This document shows, piece by piece, positions 1-12,160 of a DNA stretch of 52,660 nucleotides (its first letter is position 1; each line of letters starts with the position of its first letter). The translations under genes were made by a program, and so were the position numbers. The stretch is from Pholiota molesta (Eukaryota; Basidiomycota; Agaricomycetes; Agaricales; Strophariaceae): positions 1-52,660 of the forward strand of contig JACGCK010000276.1 of NCBI GenBank assembly GCA_014925825.1, in the 5' to 3' direction. The notes under the pieces were generated by a model. It saw only the letters and a list, made by a program, of their open reading frames with translations. It was not told where the DNA came from and did no database searches.

Positions 1-433
1 TCCTCAATTTTCTGACCGTTATCTTGCCAATATTCAAGACTTGATTTTTCCTTGCATTTTTCGTTTACTTGGATTTCTACATTGAAGTTCTGCTTAATTA
101 TCTTTCTTTCTGTAACATTTTGGTGAAGGCTTCATTCCGATTCGTAATCAAATCAATTGTGCTCTCTACTCCATCATTAAAGAAAGGCATTGAACACGAT
201 AGTAAGCCACGAAACAAGTTAAACACGAAACAAGTTAAATTTGCAGATGAATGAGGCATTTTATTGGTTAGAATTCCGGTAGTTATTTTCACTGCCGTTC
301 CTCTGCCTAATGGTACGGGCTTTAAAATAAATTCTTAAGAGCTGAGTGCCGAGGAAATTGCGAGAGCAAGAGCGCTATTTAGAATTTAAAATGGATTAGC
401 ACTGATATGTACTACCCAAAAAAATTGAACGGC
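1..433. other. Intergenic stretch without a supported gene
   Basis: AT-rich DNA with only short overlapping open frames that lack splice signals or recognisable protein sequence. It lies downstream of the CE16 esterase gene on the minus strand and may hold its 3' untranslated region. The only structure noticed is a two-copy 16-bp tandem repeat, listed separately. Confidence 0.5.
208..239. repeat. Perfect 16-bp tandem duplication
   Basis: The unit CACGAAACAAGTTAAA occurs twice, back to back, with no mismatch (208-223 and 224-239). It lies outside any gene. Replication slippage is the simplest origin and no function is apparent. Confidence 0.85.
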
Positions 434-1840
434 TTACTTATGAACAGTGAAAAGTGGATGAAGCGTGTTCAACCAGCTGGTTATGAACAAACTTCTTTTA
501 GCATTTGTAATTCTGGAGAGGCAATGCCACTTACAAGTAGTTATCAACGGGTGCACAGGGTGCAATCTGGGTAGTCATCGAGGGCGTTCCATTCTCGTAC
601 GCTTCACAAAATCCCGTCGTATTCACAAAGCCGAACGTCTTCGCATTATCCAGAAGGGTGTTGAACACAGGCTGCGTATCGAATACGGTCACTGTCTCGA
701 TATCTTTATGTTTGGCCTGGAATCTTCGAGCGGTGGCGCGCAACTGTGCATTGTAGTCGGCGAGATCAGCCGTGATTTTCGCAACTGCGGCTGGTCCTTG
801 CTCGATGAGGAGCGGGGCTCTGTTTGTTGGAGGGACGGTAAGGAATAGGAACGAGCGGGCTCCGCCCTGGTGAAGAATCTCGAGCTGTTGGACGAGGTAA
901 CGTTCTAAGTGTCATGCAAAACGCGTCGTTTGAGATTCCACGGACCTGTGATTCAAGGCGGTTCATCAGGACGGTGTTGAATGCTGGTTGCGATATGTTG
1001 GTCTAAAGAAAATACCATAGTAAGTAATAGATTCAAGATCTAGAGGCTACGATTTCAGTTCTTACCCAGCCGAAAGAGTTTCCCTGATGGAGGTTTGGAA
1101 TTATTTTTGTTTCAAGACACTATATGATTCAAAGGACTTACGACATCGTTAATACCAATCCAGATTGCGAAGAGCGTGTTATTGCTAGACCATGGAGCAG
1201 CTGCTGGCTTTGGGGCTAGGAAGGTTTTGAATTGAGCCACTTGGTCAACGATGGACCTATTTCAGTCAGACAGCAAATCAGAAATTCCGATATAGCAGGG
1301 TGAAGGATCAAGGCCATACAAAACTGTAGGTTCGAAAGGTGTCACCAATTTCGCGTCGATCGTTGCCCCTCCTGACGCAAGGTTGAATATCTGGATTTGG
1401 ATTATTGAGAACAGCAATGATATACATATGAGGGCTAAACACAAACTTTGGTGCCAGCTACGTTGTATGTCGTTCCTGTTCCACATGTAAGCTCCAAAAA
1501 AGTCTGTTAAATGGAGTTGATTACCTAGCTGCTGCACCCAGTTTGGACCATTGGATGAAGTCTAACAAATTTTTTGATTCAATTTCATGAAGACCATTCA
1601 AGGAAAAGTGCCTACGAAACCGGGAACAGGAGAATCAACTCCAGCAGAAATGTTGAAGCCTGAATTGTTGTTTTCTAAATGAAATGACAATCCAGTGAAG
1701 GTGGTCCACATACCATCCGTGGTGTATGAATCACCGAACGTGATTAAAAATTTGGTATCACCCCAGAGGAGTTTGGCAGAGCATGATGTGATTGCGACCG
1801 AAACACAGAGTAAGCGACGAAGAGGACCCAAGGAGAACAT
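434..1840 (-). CDS. Secreted carbohydrate esterase family 16 (GDSL/SGNH acetylesterase)
   Basis: Predicted to remove acetyl groups from hemicellulose oligosaccharides outside the cell, as characterised CE16 enzymes do. The start at 1838-1840 gives a hydrophobic N-terminal signal sequence (SLGPLRRLLCVSVAITSC). It is followed by SGNH block I (ITFGDSYTTDG, nucleophile Ser), then exons carrying FNISAGVDSPVPGF, SSNGPNWVQQL, the GGATID block and the GIND block. The last exon follows an intron that starts inside a TTG-TAA at about 531-536. Skipping that false stop gives the ending YFWLNTLHPLFTVHK with the catalytic His, and moves the true stop to 434-436. There are at least seven short introns. The residue three before the His is Asn where many SGNH enzymes have Asp. 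It is divergent from AP-2 mu, 1.16 kb away. The family call is firm; the substrate is inferred. Confidence 0.88.
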
Positions 1841-3003
1841 CGCGTCGAGGATTTGACTCGTAGAAAAAACGGTCGACTTTGTGGACAATGGACATTGCAA
1901 TTTATATGTGACTGCAAGCCCGAGAAATATCCGCCTGAGCTCCCACAGGAAGCAGGGGACACTCTAATTCCCAACAACGTCCGTTAAAATGCTTCTAAAG
2001 TCGTCGTACGCTTGCATTATAATTAGACTGAGAGAAAAAAATGCATACTTGGGAATTGGAAATCGGAATGAACATACAGAAATAAATAACATACATATGT
2101 GGAGGTGGCGGCACACAGGGGCACTTGCAGTGCATATATTCGCAGAATCGCGCCGCTGATGAAAATATGGAATATGGGAAGATATAGTTGCGGACCGCGC
2201 AGCTTCTGCTTCTTTATTACTGCAACATTCAAGTGATGACTTGTCCTTCTAAAAACGTTATCAATAAAAAAACCATGGATAATGAATTCCGTAAAATACA
2301 GACCAACGAAAGCGTCGAATGAACTCTACGAATGTGGTCAAGCCGTCGAAGACCAAAGTAGAACGTAGGTGCAACGGAGTTTTATCGGTGCTCATATCCA
2401 GAGCTATGCTGCGTGCAGGTGGGATGATCGTCTGCTGGCACAATGTAATTTCAGGTTTGGTGACGCAGGAACGCATTGGATCGATAATTCCAGAGTCAGC
2501 TGGTCAATATTTCGTCGAGGGAATGCAAGATTATATTACGCGGGTAGAGGATGTTTGAACGGATGATACCTTGTGCAATACGTTCAAATCTTTCATTTTA
2601 TGGAACACAATACAACCTGCATATGTGATCGACTTGACATCTACGATCTGCATAGTAGTCGTTTCAGTAGGAAGATAGGTGCAACGGGAATAATCCGGAA
2701 TATTTTCCCCTCACCAGATTGAGTTATGTACCCCCATGATTCATTTCCCTGCCCAAATCACGTCCTTGATAAACATCAAGCCTAAGTTGCAGCTCTATGG
2801 TGGCTTTACGTTCGTCAACGCTGCATGCATCGCACAACATGGTGGTCGAACTGAAAGGATGAGTGACTTGGAGTGACCCCTAAGTCACACATACTGCAAT
2901 AGGAAACTAGTCAGATGGAATGACCACGACAAGCACTCTTGCTCAAGACCACCTACTTATTCTTGTTGGGCGCAAGCTGGACGCGTAGCCATCTAGCGCC
3001 AAC
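1841..3003. other. Divergent intergenic region between CE16 esterase and AP-2 mu
   Basis: 1.16 kb separating two divergently transcribed genes, so it should contain both promoters. Open frames near 2261-2566 exist on both strands but show no family resemblance, no signal sequence and no splice structure. No other structure was recognised. Confidence 0.5.
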
Positions 3004-4805
3004 ATGATTTCAGTGAGTTTATGATTCATGCAACAGATACGGTACGCTGATGTGTTATTCGCTAGGCATTCTTCATCTTCAACCAAAAGGGAGAGGTGCG
3101 TCTACCCTGTTTCTTGGCCGATCTTGGGCTTATTTCATCTTGTCAGGTCTTGATTTCAAGACTCTATCGAACAGACTTCAAGTATAGCCCATCTCTTTTT
3201 CAATGCGAAGCTTTCCACTCAACGCCTCTCTAGACGATCAATAGCGGATGTATTTCGAATCCAGGTTGTGTCGAATAGCGACGTGCGGTCTCCTATCATC
3301 ACTCTAGGATCTACAAGCTTCTTTCATGTTCGAGTGAATAATTTATATGTTGTTGCGGTCACCAAGTAAGCAAATAAAGCTTGTTATTAATATGATATTA
3401 TTCTGACTGTTGCACAGAACGAATGCAAATGCTGCCCTCGTCTTCGAATTCTGCTATCGTTTCATTAACATTTGCAAGTCGTACTTTGGAAAGGTTGACG
3501 AAGAATCAGTGAAGAACAATTTTGTTGTGATATATGAATTAATCGACGGTTTGTGACTTCAAGTTCAAGGGTGGTATACTGTCTAATCTGTCTTATTCCC
3601 GCCAGAAATCAACGACTTTGGCTATCCTCAAAACAGCGAAATCGACACACTCAAATCATACATCACGACCGAAAGCATTGTGTCATCAGCAGTTATACCT
3701 GTACGTTGCATTGACCTATTTGCTTGGGTGTTGTATTAGAACAAGTCTTCCAGGAGGAGTCATCGAAGATTACAAGTCAAGCCACTGGAGCCACAAGTTG
3801 GCGCCGTGCTGATGTCAAATACAAGAAGAACGAAGCATTCGTCGATGTTATTGAGACAATAAATCTGAGTATGAGTGCGAAAGGTGTGTAACTTCCTGAT
3901 TATCATATTTTTCAAGAAATAACCTTCGTCGTTACCAGGCACTGTTCTACGTGCCGATGTTGATGGGCACATCCAAATGCGTGCCTATTTGTCGGGGACG
4001 CCGGAGTGCAAATTCGGCTTGAACGACAAGTTGGTCATCGACAAGAATGAGAAGGGTATCAGTGATGCTGTCGAACTAGACGACTGCAGATTCCATCAAT
4101 GTGTCCGACTAAACGACTTCGACGCCACTCGAACGATCAGTTTTATTCCACCAGATGGCGAATTCGAGTTAATGAGGCAAGTTTCTTCCATAGACACTGT
4201 CTTCCTTTCTGACCTTTTTCATAGATATCGATCAACGTCGAATGTGAAATTGCCCCTACGCATCACTCCGACGGTAACTGAAATCGGAACGTCGCAAGTG
4301 CAGTATTCAATCACTATCAAGGCCAACTTCAACAATAAACTCTCAGCCAATAATATTGTGCTACGGATACCTACTCCCTTGAATGCCACGGCGGCGGATT
4401 GCAAAGTAGCAACGGGGAAGGCGAAGTACGCGCCTGCAGAGAACGTGATTGTCTGGAAGTGCGTACATTCCTGCCTTTAATCAATTTTAGAAATTGAAGT
4501 TTGTACAGGATCGCAAGATTGCAAGGTGGCCAGGAATGCACGTTAAATGCTACTGCGTCATTGACCAGTACTACAACGCGCCAAGTCTGGGCGAGACCCC
4601 CTATCGATGTAGATTTCGAGGTCTTGATGTTTACAGCGTCAGGATTAATTGTACGCTTCCTGAAAGTCTTCGAGAAGAGCAGTTATCAGAGTATCAAGTG
4701 GGTGCGCTACCTGACGAAAGCCGAAGGTACATATCAAGTCAGAGTGAGTGATTTTTCCTCATTCCTTCTCAGAATGCTATATATCTTATCTATCTATAGT
4801 TCTAG
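3004..4805 (+). CDS. AP-2 complex subunit mu (clathrin adaptor medium chain)
   Basis: The mu subunit of the AP-2 adaptor binds cargo tyrosine signals and phosphoinositide at the plasma membrane during clathrin endocytosis. Eleven exons join to a 424-residue protein; animal AP2M1 has about 435. The N-terminal longin-like domain starts MISAFFIFNQKGEVLISRLY, and the mu homology domain carries YLSGTPECKFGLNDK, FHQCVRL, FIPPDGEFELM and KWVRYLTKAEGTYQVRF at the C-terminus. FIPPDGEFELM plus the motif KITSQATGA-SWRR favour AP-2 over AP-1. The first exon encodes only three codons (3004-3012) and the last only Phe plus stop (4800-4805). The intron at 4177-4224 uses a GC-AG boundary (GCAAGT donor); the others are GT-AG. 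The frame is unbroken. AP-1 mu is the only realistic alternative. Confidence 0.93.
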
Positions 4806-5534
4806 TTCTCGAAGATTGTGTTTTGCGTGGACCGTCATCGAAGAATATGGCGGGTATAGGTAGTTTTGGATTGTTTTGTTACTTCGTTTGCTCTCGTCGT
4901 TCTTTTCTATCTTTATTCAGGCATTTTGTTTTCTGACTGTACATTCCCTGTCAATTTCTAGCACATTCACTACTATTGCACATACGGTGATTTCACTACA
5001 GGAATCATTACAATATACACCTTCAATTACATTTCAAGTATATAGCACCATATTCGACGATCACCGGTCGGCATTCGCTCCGATACACAGGAAATTCCAG
5101 AATTCTAGGACTTGTGATTCAGATAAGAGCAAGATTTATTTACCCTGCAGAAGTAGGGCTCTCAGTCAGTGCACGCCGGCCTTTTTAGAAACCAATGTAA
5201 CAACATGGCTATTAGCTTTCATTCTACTAAATAAGTAAATTAGTTGCAGAAGAAATGTTTGAGAATTGGATGAGCTGCCAGTGACCTTGAATGATTAAAA
5301 TGGCGTAACAATAAACTCAGGGTCGGTTATAGTCGCAATCATCTTCTATCCCCCACCGTGCTAATCATAGCTACAGAAAGCTACACGGCCTGTCCGTTGT
5401 GAACGCCGCGTACCCGCTATTCGCGTCGAAAGACATCAGACCGAGGGCAACGATCGTGACCTGTACCTTTCCGTCTTGCTTTACCATCATACACTCTTGG
5501 CGACCGAATCAACGATAACGACCACCGAGACCTC
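4806..5534. other. Intergenic region, AP-2 mu 3' end to SAPS gene promoter
   Basis: About 730 bp between two genes on the same strand. It should hold the AP-2 mu 3' untranslated region and the promoter of the SAPS gene. An open frame at 4876-5238 encodes a low-complexity hydrophobic peptide without recognisable features and is not called. Confidence 0.5.
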
Positions 5535-8500
5535 ATGTTTTGGAGGTAGTCTGTAACCAGCCTCCACGGAATCGTTCTAACCCTCAGTTTCGTGCGGTAC
5601 TTTTGCTATAGATTCGGGTTCCATAATGGATCGGCAATCGATAGTTTGCTTGATAAGGAGAACGTTACGCTCGAAGCCATTCTAGACGAAGACGACCTCC
5701 TTCAGGAATGCAAGGCGCAGAACACGAGATTGATCGACTACTTTGAACGGGTGGATGTCCTTCAAAAGCTGCTGGGTTATGTGACGGGGCAAATTGAGGG
5801 CGAGGAAAAGGGTCGGTTCAAGTGAGTATTCATCCACTATCCGCCCTCCTTTGAGCCTCATTTCCGTGGCCGTACTTACTTCTATGTTCAAGATACCCAT
5901 ATATCGCCACAGAAGTGCTATGTAGCGAAATTTGGTCCATCGTCGGTACCTGCCTTGCCAATGAAAAGCAACTTCTAGTTCCATTCTGGGAGACAGTGCT
6001 CGACAGATCCGCAGACGACATGAAGACTCAGATGACAATGGCCTCGCATTTTGCGAAAATCAACTCAGTCTTTATGACTAAAAAGCCAGTTGAAGTGGGT
6101 TTCGTGCTATTTCATCTCGAGTCTAGGAATCAAACGGGTCTGTCCAGATGCTCGCGTTCATTCAATCGCAACCCAATATCGTCGAGCGCCTCCTTCGCCA
6201 CATAGAGACCCCGTCCTTTGTTGATCTTTTCAGCCGAATAATTCAGCTTGACGAGGTTATCCCGAACTGCAATGTTTTAGAGGTACGTGGTGTACCAATC
6301 TTCGTCGAGTTCCTATTGATTAGGTCGTGCAGTGGTTGTCTTCCGAGAATCTTATGGGTCGACTATTGGATCTCCTTTCCCCAAATTACACACCCTCAGT
6401 CCATACCGTCGTCACCGATCTGGTGAAGAACATCATATCAATGGCTACACCTTCCCCTGGGGCTGGCCTTACCGAAGGCTTACAGAACGGACCAGCGTCA
6501 AACCGTTTTGCTCGCGAATTAGCAACCAAACAGAACGTGACAAAATTAGCCAACTACATGCTAACCGACTTCTCAGCCGATAGCTGTAACACACCTACGG
6601 AAGATACTGTCAGCGAAGAAGAAGACGGCAGGCTATCATCTCCCACATTCGAATCATCCACGTCATCTGTTGTCCAATCCATTGCTGTCATTATCGAGCT
6701 AATACGAAAGAACAATTCGGACTATTTCGAACCATATCTATTCCACACCCTTCGGAATCGCCTTATTCAGGTGCAACAACAGTCGCACTTGGCAGGTGAA
6801 GATATTCGCGCTGCTCTGGAGCAAGTCATGCAGGAGATGGTGCATCGGATGGGAGTTGTTCATCTAGGGGCAGTGTTGGAAGTGATGTCTGAGCGATTAC
6901 AAGACTTCCAGAAGTATCTCAAAGCGCCCCGTTCGTTGGTATGTTCAGTATTTGATATGTCCATTTCATCCTTTGATTTTAAATTAGCAAGGAGATGTTT
7001 CGACAACAATGGGAAAAATGACTCCATTCACCTTAGAACGCTATCGAATTGTCGAACTCTACGCAGAGCTCCTCCATTGCTCAAATATGTCGCTGCTCAA
7101 CCGCCCTGCCTCATTTTCTCACATGTACGACGCAGAGGGTCGATTACAGGGAGGACTGGCCGGGTTGGAGGAGTTGGCTCAAGTCATTGCGCTCAATAAC
7201 AATAACGAGCAAAGGAACGAGCCCATGGACGAGGAAAACGACGAGACAGCTCCAGCGTTGGAATTTCCTGTACGAAATCCTTCGGACAGCTCACCTTCTC
7301 TGGATTCAGACGAGGGTATGTCCGATTCCGACAATGAGCCTGGAAGTTCCGATGACGAGGCAATGGAAGAGATCGCGATGGACGAAGAGCCGCCCCTTTC
7401 ACCAATACCTTTCAGTAAGGCATTACCGCAGACTTCGCCTGGTGTACAATCTTCTCCCGAAGCCGCTGTTGGATCTCCTGATAGTCGAGAGGAGAGGTCG
7501 CCTGCAACAATACAAGCTCAAGGGTCGAGTTCCGATTCCGAATCTTCTGGTATGACATCACGAACGTCTGGACGTGGCTCAAGAAGGAGTTCACGTTCGC
7601 GGAGAAGGACCACATTGGAAAGCTCAAGAGAAGTACTACTTCCCATAGGAGAGCAACTTAAATTACGTCTGCTGAATGAGGACGTCCTCTGCACGATGAT
7701 AGTGGGTTTCATTATTTTTTATCATATGATTACAAGTATAAGAACTGAGCTTTCACTTTTTACATAGGACATGTTCTTTGCATTCCCTTGGAACAATTTC
7801 CTTCATAGTGCCGTTTATGATATTGTACATCAAGTCATGACAGGTGCAGTGGACGGCGGTTATAATCGAGAGTTGATCATTTCACTTTTTCGCGATGCCA
7901 AAATTCTTCAGCGAATAGTCGAGGGCCAAAGTAAAAATGACCTAGAATCGTACGTCCATATCTAACCCCATTATTGCGATAGTGTAATTTATGATGTCCC
8001 CCTCTTTCAGCTCAAAACCGAAAGGCGTTCGACTGGGCTATATGGGGCATCTTATGCTGATATCTGAGGACGTCATTACTGCCATGGCACGCTTCCCTCC
8101 TGATCTACGTCTCGCCATCATCCAGTATGCACCTGAACCAGAATGGGATCAGTACGTGACTGGCCGATACAATGAGACCAAGAAAGAGGACAGCAGACTT
8201 CTTGGCGGAGGAAAGCCAGTCGTGAGATCAACTAGGACTGTCGGGCAATGGAAGGTTGATGAAGACGATATGGTGCCGGAAACAAATGCTGATGGAGGTT
8301 CGAGAGGGGGTGTCAGTGGTGATACTACCAGAGGAGAATTCAAGAGGGCGACAAGCGTTGAACCTTCGTCTGTGACTCAAACTGCTGACTTCGGACCTGC
8401 ACCTATGGATGATGACGATGACGACGATAACATCTCGTCAAGCCGAGCACCACATGTATGTGTTTCTTATAATGTCTTTTAGGTGCCAAAAATCCGGGTT

Positions 8501-9227
8501 TAACATCTCGCTTCACAGTTCGCGCGTTATCTAGCACAAGAAATGGGATCCTCAGATCACTTTGGCTCATCCGACGAGGATGATGAAGAGGAAGGCTGGC
8601 TTACACAATCCACGTTTGGCATGAATCCAATTCCACCAAGAGCTTTTGGCGAGCGAAGACCTTTAGGGAACAGTGTCTTCGACGTAAGTCAATAGAATCC
8701 GCGCTATCAGCCGTGTCATATGCGAGATCTTAACAACCAATCCAGGATGCATTCGATCCTTCAAGTGCGACAGCTCTCGCAATGGCGGAGGATCCTTTCA
8801 GTCCACATGATGACGTGAGTTATACTCAAATTATTCATTGCCCTTCAATCTATCAATATCTTATGATGACTTTTTTCAGGATGGGTTTGGACCCTTTTCC
8901 GATTCGGCAGGAGGAACCGGGGATGGCTTCGCCTTCAGCTCCTCATTCTCGGATGAAGACTCATCTTTCGAGTCGTTCGGCGACTTTGGTGACTTCCAAA
9001 GTGCAGAAGATGGAGAATCAACCCCAACTACATCTGGCAGCTGGACATTTGCTTCGGGAAGCGAGTTCGGCGTCTTCCCTGACGCTGGTGGTGGAGCGGA
9101 GCCAGCAGGTAGCGCGAAGGTGCAAGAAGCTGGCAGCGGCATTAAGGCTACGTCATCGAGTACTGCTTCGAGTTCGTCAACTTCAGCATCAGCCGCTTTC
9201 AAAGGGAAATTAGGGAATCCAAAATGA
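5535..9227 (+). CDS. SAPS-domain protein (SIT4/PP6 phosphatase-associated subunit)
   Basis: Regulatory partner of the Sit4/PP6-type protein phosphatase, which in yeast links nutrient signalling to the cell cycle. The start is fixed by family resemblance: ATG-TTT-TGG-AG, a 66-nt intron (5546-5611), then FGFHNGSAIDSLLDKENVTL, giving the conserved MFWRFGFHN opening. The SAPS domain continues with LLQECKAQNTRLIDYF, KLLGYVTGQIEGEEKGRFKY and PYIATEVLCSEIW. After it comes a long acidic, Ser-rich region (EEENDETAP-type stretches, Asp runs near 8407-8430). The C-terminal tail, from about 8880, contains GFGPFSDS, FGDFGDFQSAE and SEFGVFP, which resemble adaptor-ear binding motifs. At least nine introns; about 1,000 residues, similar to fungal Sap proteins. 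It converges on the FAH-family gene 206 bp downstream. Confidence 0.9.
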
Positions 9228-9433
9228 ACATTTGACTAGTTAGATTTGTCTTTTATTTCTCATTTTGTGACTTTAGTTGTAATAATCTTTTGCTGAATAC
9301 ATTTTTATATTGATGTTAGGAATTAATAGTGCTGATATTTCTTTCAGTACCATAAATTTAAGGGCGGTATCACCTCGGAAAGAGGATATTCGGAGAATGA
9401 TACATTGACTACTTACTATCATCCGTCCCTAGA

Positions 9434-10582
9434 TCAATCTTCCTGAAAACGGTATCCTCCCTCCCTTTGTGTCGCCTCAAAATTGAGTGAAAGCAGCTCT
9501 TCTCCGCTAGGTGAGTTACGAGCAAGCTGACATTCGACCTTATCTCCTGGAACGACTGGTCCAACACCGGAAGGAGTTCCAGTTAAGATCACGTCACCTT
9601 CCTATTCAATTTGGGTTGGATGTGAGCGCGTATTTTGCCAAGAAGATAGAAATTCACCTCCAGTGTCATAATTGACGAGACATGTTCAATGAGGCGAGGT
9701 ATGGGGAAAATCATGTCGGCGGTGGTGCCATCTTGCTTTGACACCCCATTGATCTACACCGTACTATTAAGAGAATGACAGACTTTTCGATGCTCCGAAA
9801 TGCACCTTGAGAGTCAGCCTCAGATCTTGGGCGTCTTTCACCGCTTCTTTCGCAATGAAGGAACTGTGATAGATGATGAAATATGAATGTATTCGAGAGC
9901 GCGCCAAGACAGTACGTACCCAATAGGAGTGAATGTATCAAAGCCTTTAGCCGCGGACCAAGGCAGGCCTGCCTTGCGGACTTTGTCTTGCAGATTGCGA
10001 GCTGTCATATCGACCGCCAAGGCTAGTTGACCAAGATGTGAAGAGACACAAGTCACATTGACAATAGAGAGGTGTCATGTTTGAAGGAGCGATTAGAAGG
10101 GCGGTGTGAAAGATGGAGGGGGCGAGAAAATGGAGAGGAGGTTAGAGTCTGCTCATGTACCTGTTTCCCGCGGGGGAATCAGCGCTTGGGGAGAGCGGGA
10201 CGTACTGTATCCCGCGATATGGGATTCGGCTTTGGCTTGTGGAATATCCCGTCCTCCCTTTCCGATCACAACACCCAGTTCAACTGGTACAACAAGTTCG
10301 TTAATAACGATTCAATTGCAAGAACAAGAAATCTCAGTACATACCTTCATGATGTGCCACAATTCCTTGAGGGATTTCGAGCTTGCCACCAGAAGGCAGA
10401 TAACTCGAGGTAGGTTTGAGGAAGAAAAATGGCTCCTTCGGAACGGCGTTATTCAACTCCTTCGCGTGGGCCGCATAGTTTCTACCTATAGCGACAATCT
10501 GCAACGAATGGATTAGTGGACGGTTGGACTTCGGCTCAGGACACCCACGCACCTTCTTTCCATTGCGAACAAATGCTGCCAT
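9434..10582 (-). CDS. Fumarylacetoacetate hydrolase family protein (FAHD1-like acylpyruvase/oxaloacetate decarboxylase)
   Basis: Metal-dependent enzyme of the FAH superfamily; FAHD1 proteins cleave acylpyruvates or decarboxylate oxaloacetate, usually in mitochondria. The exons read [10 protein letters not shown], then [30 protein letters not shown], the metal-binding [42 protein letters not shown] and [19 protein letters not shown], ending GGYRFQED. These are the family's hallmark blocks in order, including the Glu of VELGVVIG. The start was placed at 10580-10582 because [14 protein letters not shown] is the usual N-terminus. The same frame stays open upstream to 10840, so a longer N-terminus cannot be excluded. 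Four or more introns. Family certain; substrate and organelle inferred. Confidence 0.88.
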
Positions 10583-12160
10583 GGACCCAGAGTTTCTAGT
10601 GGTACTATCAGGTTCCATAGGTGAATTATGAACTGAAGGAGGTGAGAATTTACTCACACCGTCGTTCAAACTCGAAATAACTTCTGTGGTAGCTGGCAGC
10701 TGGGACGACGAAGTTGAAGTTAAGACTTGGTCAAGACGGCTCGCCGTTGCGTCCGCAATGCGCATGGGCGAATAGTCGGATATCAAGCCGGCCGGTCCGA
10801 GTCGCTCACGCACTGTTCGAGTTGGCGCTTCGTCCAGCACTGTTCAAGAGCGCGCGCGCACGGTGGTGTCCCCGGGGCCCGATGGTCCCAACGGCGATCG
10901 ATTAATCTAGTAATGCCGTACGTCGTCTGTATTGGCTTCCAACCTCTCCAATTTCTGGGCGCGTCAGGTACTTGCACTGCGAGCTTGTGCATGTTTGAAC
11001 AAACATCCATGCTGTTTTTAGAAGTGTAAACCACTGTTTAACCACATCCCCGTTCAAGTAACGTTCAATCTATCTTGGTTGTTTTTCTGTCGGTTAAAAG
11101 ACTTCCGAAGACACGAATAGAATGTGGGGCGCCTAGCTATTTTTTGTCCCAAGTATCCTTGGCATTCCTCGATGTTCCAATACGTCAGCCTATGATCCTC
11201 TGTCAACACAGTTTCACAAAGAAATTGATGCATTCAGGTATCGTTCAGCAGGCAGGGAATATGGACGCGGCAAATTTGAATTTACAAGATGGCGATTGAA
11301 TATTGAATGACAACCTAGGTCTTGGTCATGCCCAGAATAACCTTTCAAATTTCAACACTTGTCAATACAGCGGCTTATCACTTTGCTATCACTTCCGCTT
11401 CATGATCCATCACCATCACAATTGTCAAGTACCATTGTTCCAGCCAACCTTTGCGATTCCAATTGAATAGAGTTGGCGGATTCCAGTTCATGTCCAAGTT
11501 GCTTGTTAGGTAATACTTGGAGGATCATACAATTGCAGGGTGGGCTTGGCCGCCTTGGCCTGACCAACATGCTCCCAACATGCCGCAGCTACTTAGCTGT
11601 GTTCTTGGCATGCTTCCGTCGATTCTCTTGGGTCGCCCACAGGTCGCCCAGCTTCTCGCCGACAGGCCGTCGTCAGCCGCCGATTCATTCCTGTTCTTGG
11701 ACGGCTTATGTTTGGGCTGGGCTCTCGAATGTTCTGCTCTTATAAATTTCAAGCTCGCCTCCGTCACAGCGAAAATTCTTTCTTCCCCAATCCCTTTCCT
11801 CCTTGACCCACTCTTCAGGATCTCGTCCTTTACCAGACTGCTCACATTTTTCCGGTGCTTGACATCGGCATTCGATCTCGACATACAAACGTTTCTCGCG
11901 CTGCGCTATTTTGAGCCCCATTTGGTACAGCCTACCAGATAGCCAAACTTTCGTTTCCTGGGCCTAAATGTCATCATCAGCAATAAAAGGGGAGCAAGGG
12001 TAAGTACTGCTTAATCCGTTACTTCGCCATTTGCTCTCTAGTTTCCACTCCATGTCGGCGTGTGAAACCATACCCTACCGTCTAACTCTCATATAATCCT
12101 CTATCGATTGCCTCCTCCCCAATTTCTTCTTTCCGAGCTTTCAAGGCTTATCTGAGCTCA
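10583..12160. other. Intergenic region between the FAH-family gene and a small membrane-protein gene
   Basis: 1.58 kb between divergent genes. On the minus strand, the frame of the FAH gene stays open from 10582 up to 10840 and includes a protein-like segment ([17 protein letters not shown]) followed by a good donor (GTGAGT). That could be part of an upstream exon. On the plus strand, a short start-plus-donor unit near 11968-12001 (ATG...CAAGG|GTAAGT) suggests a 5' untranslated intron for the gene starting at 12161. Open frames at 11473-11942 on both strands look non-coding. Confidence 0.4.

Noticed and set aside
2261..2566. Open frames on both strands between CE16 and AP-2 mu
   Set aside because: Overlapping on both strands, no splice sites that extend them, no resemblance to known proteins.
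10334..10840. Longer FAH-family start at 10840
   Set aside because: The family usually starts close to [14 protein letters not shown], and the extension is low-complexity with a donor site inside; kept only as a finding.
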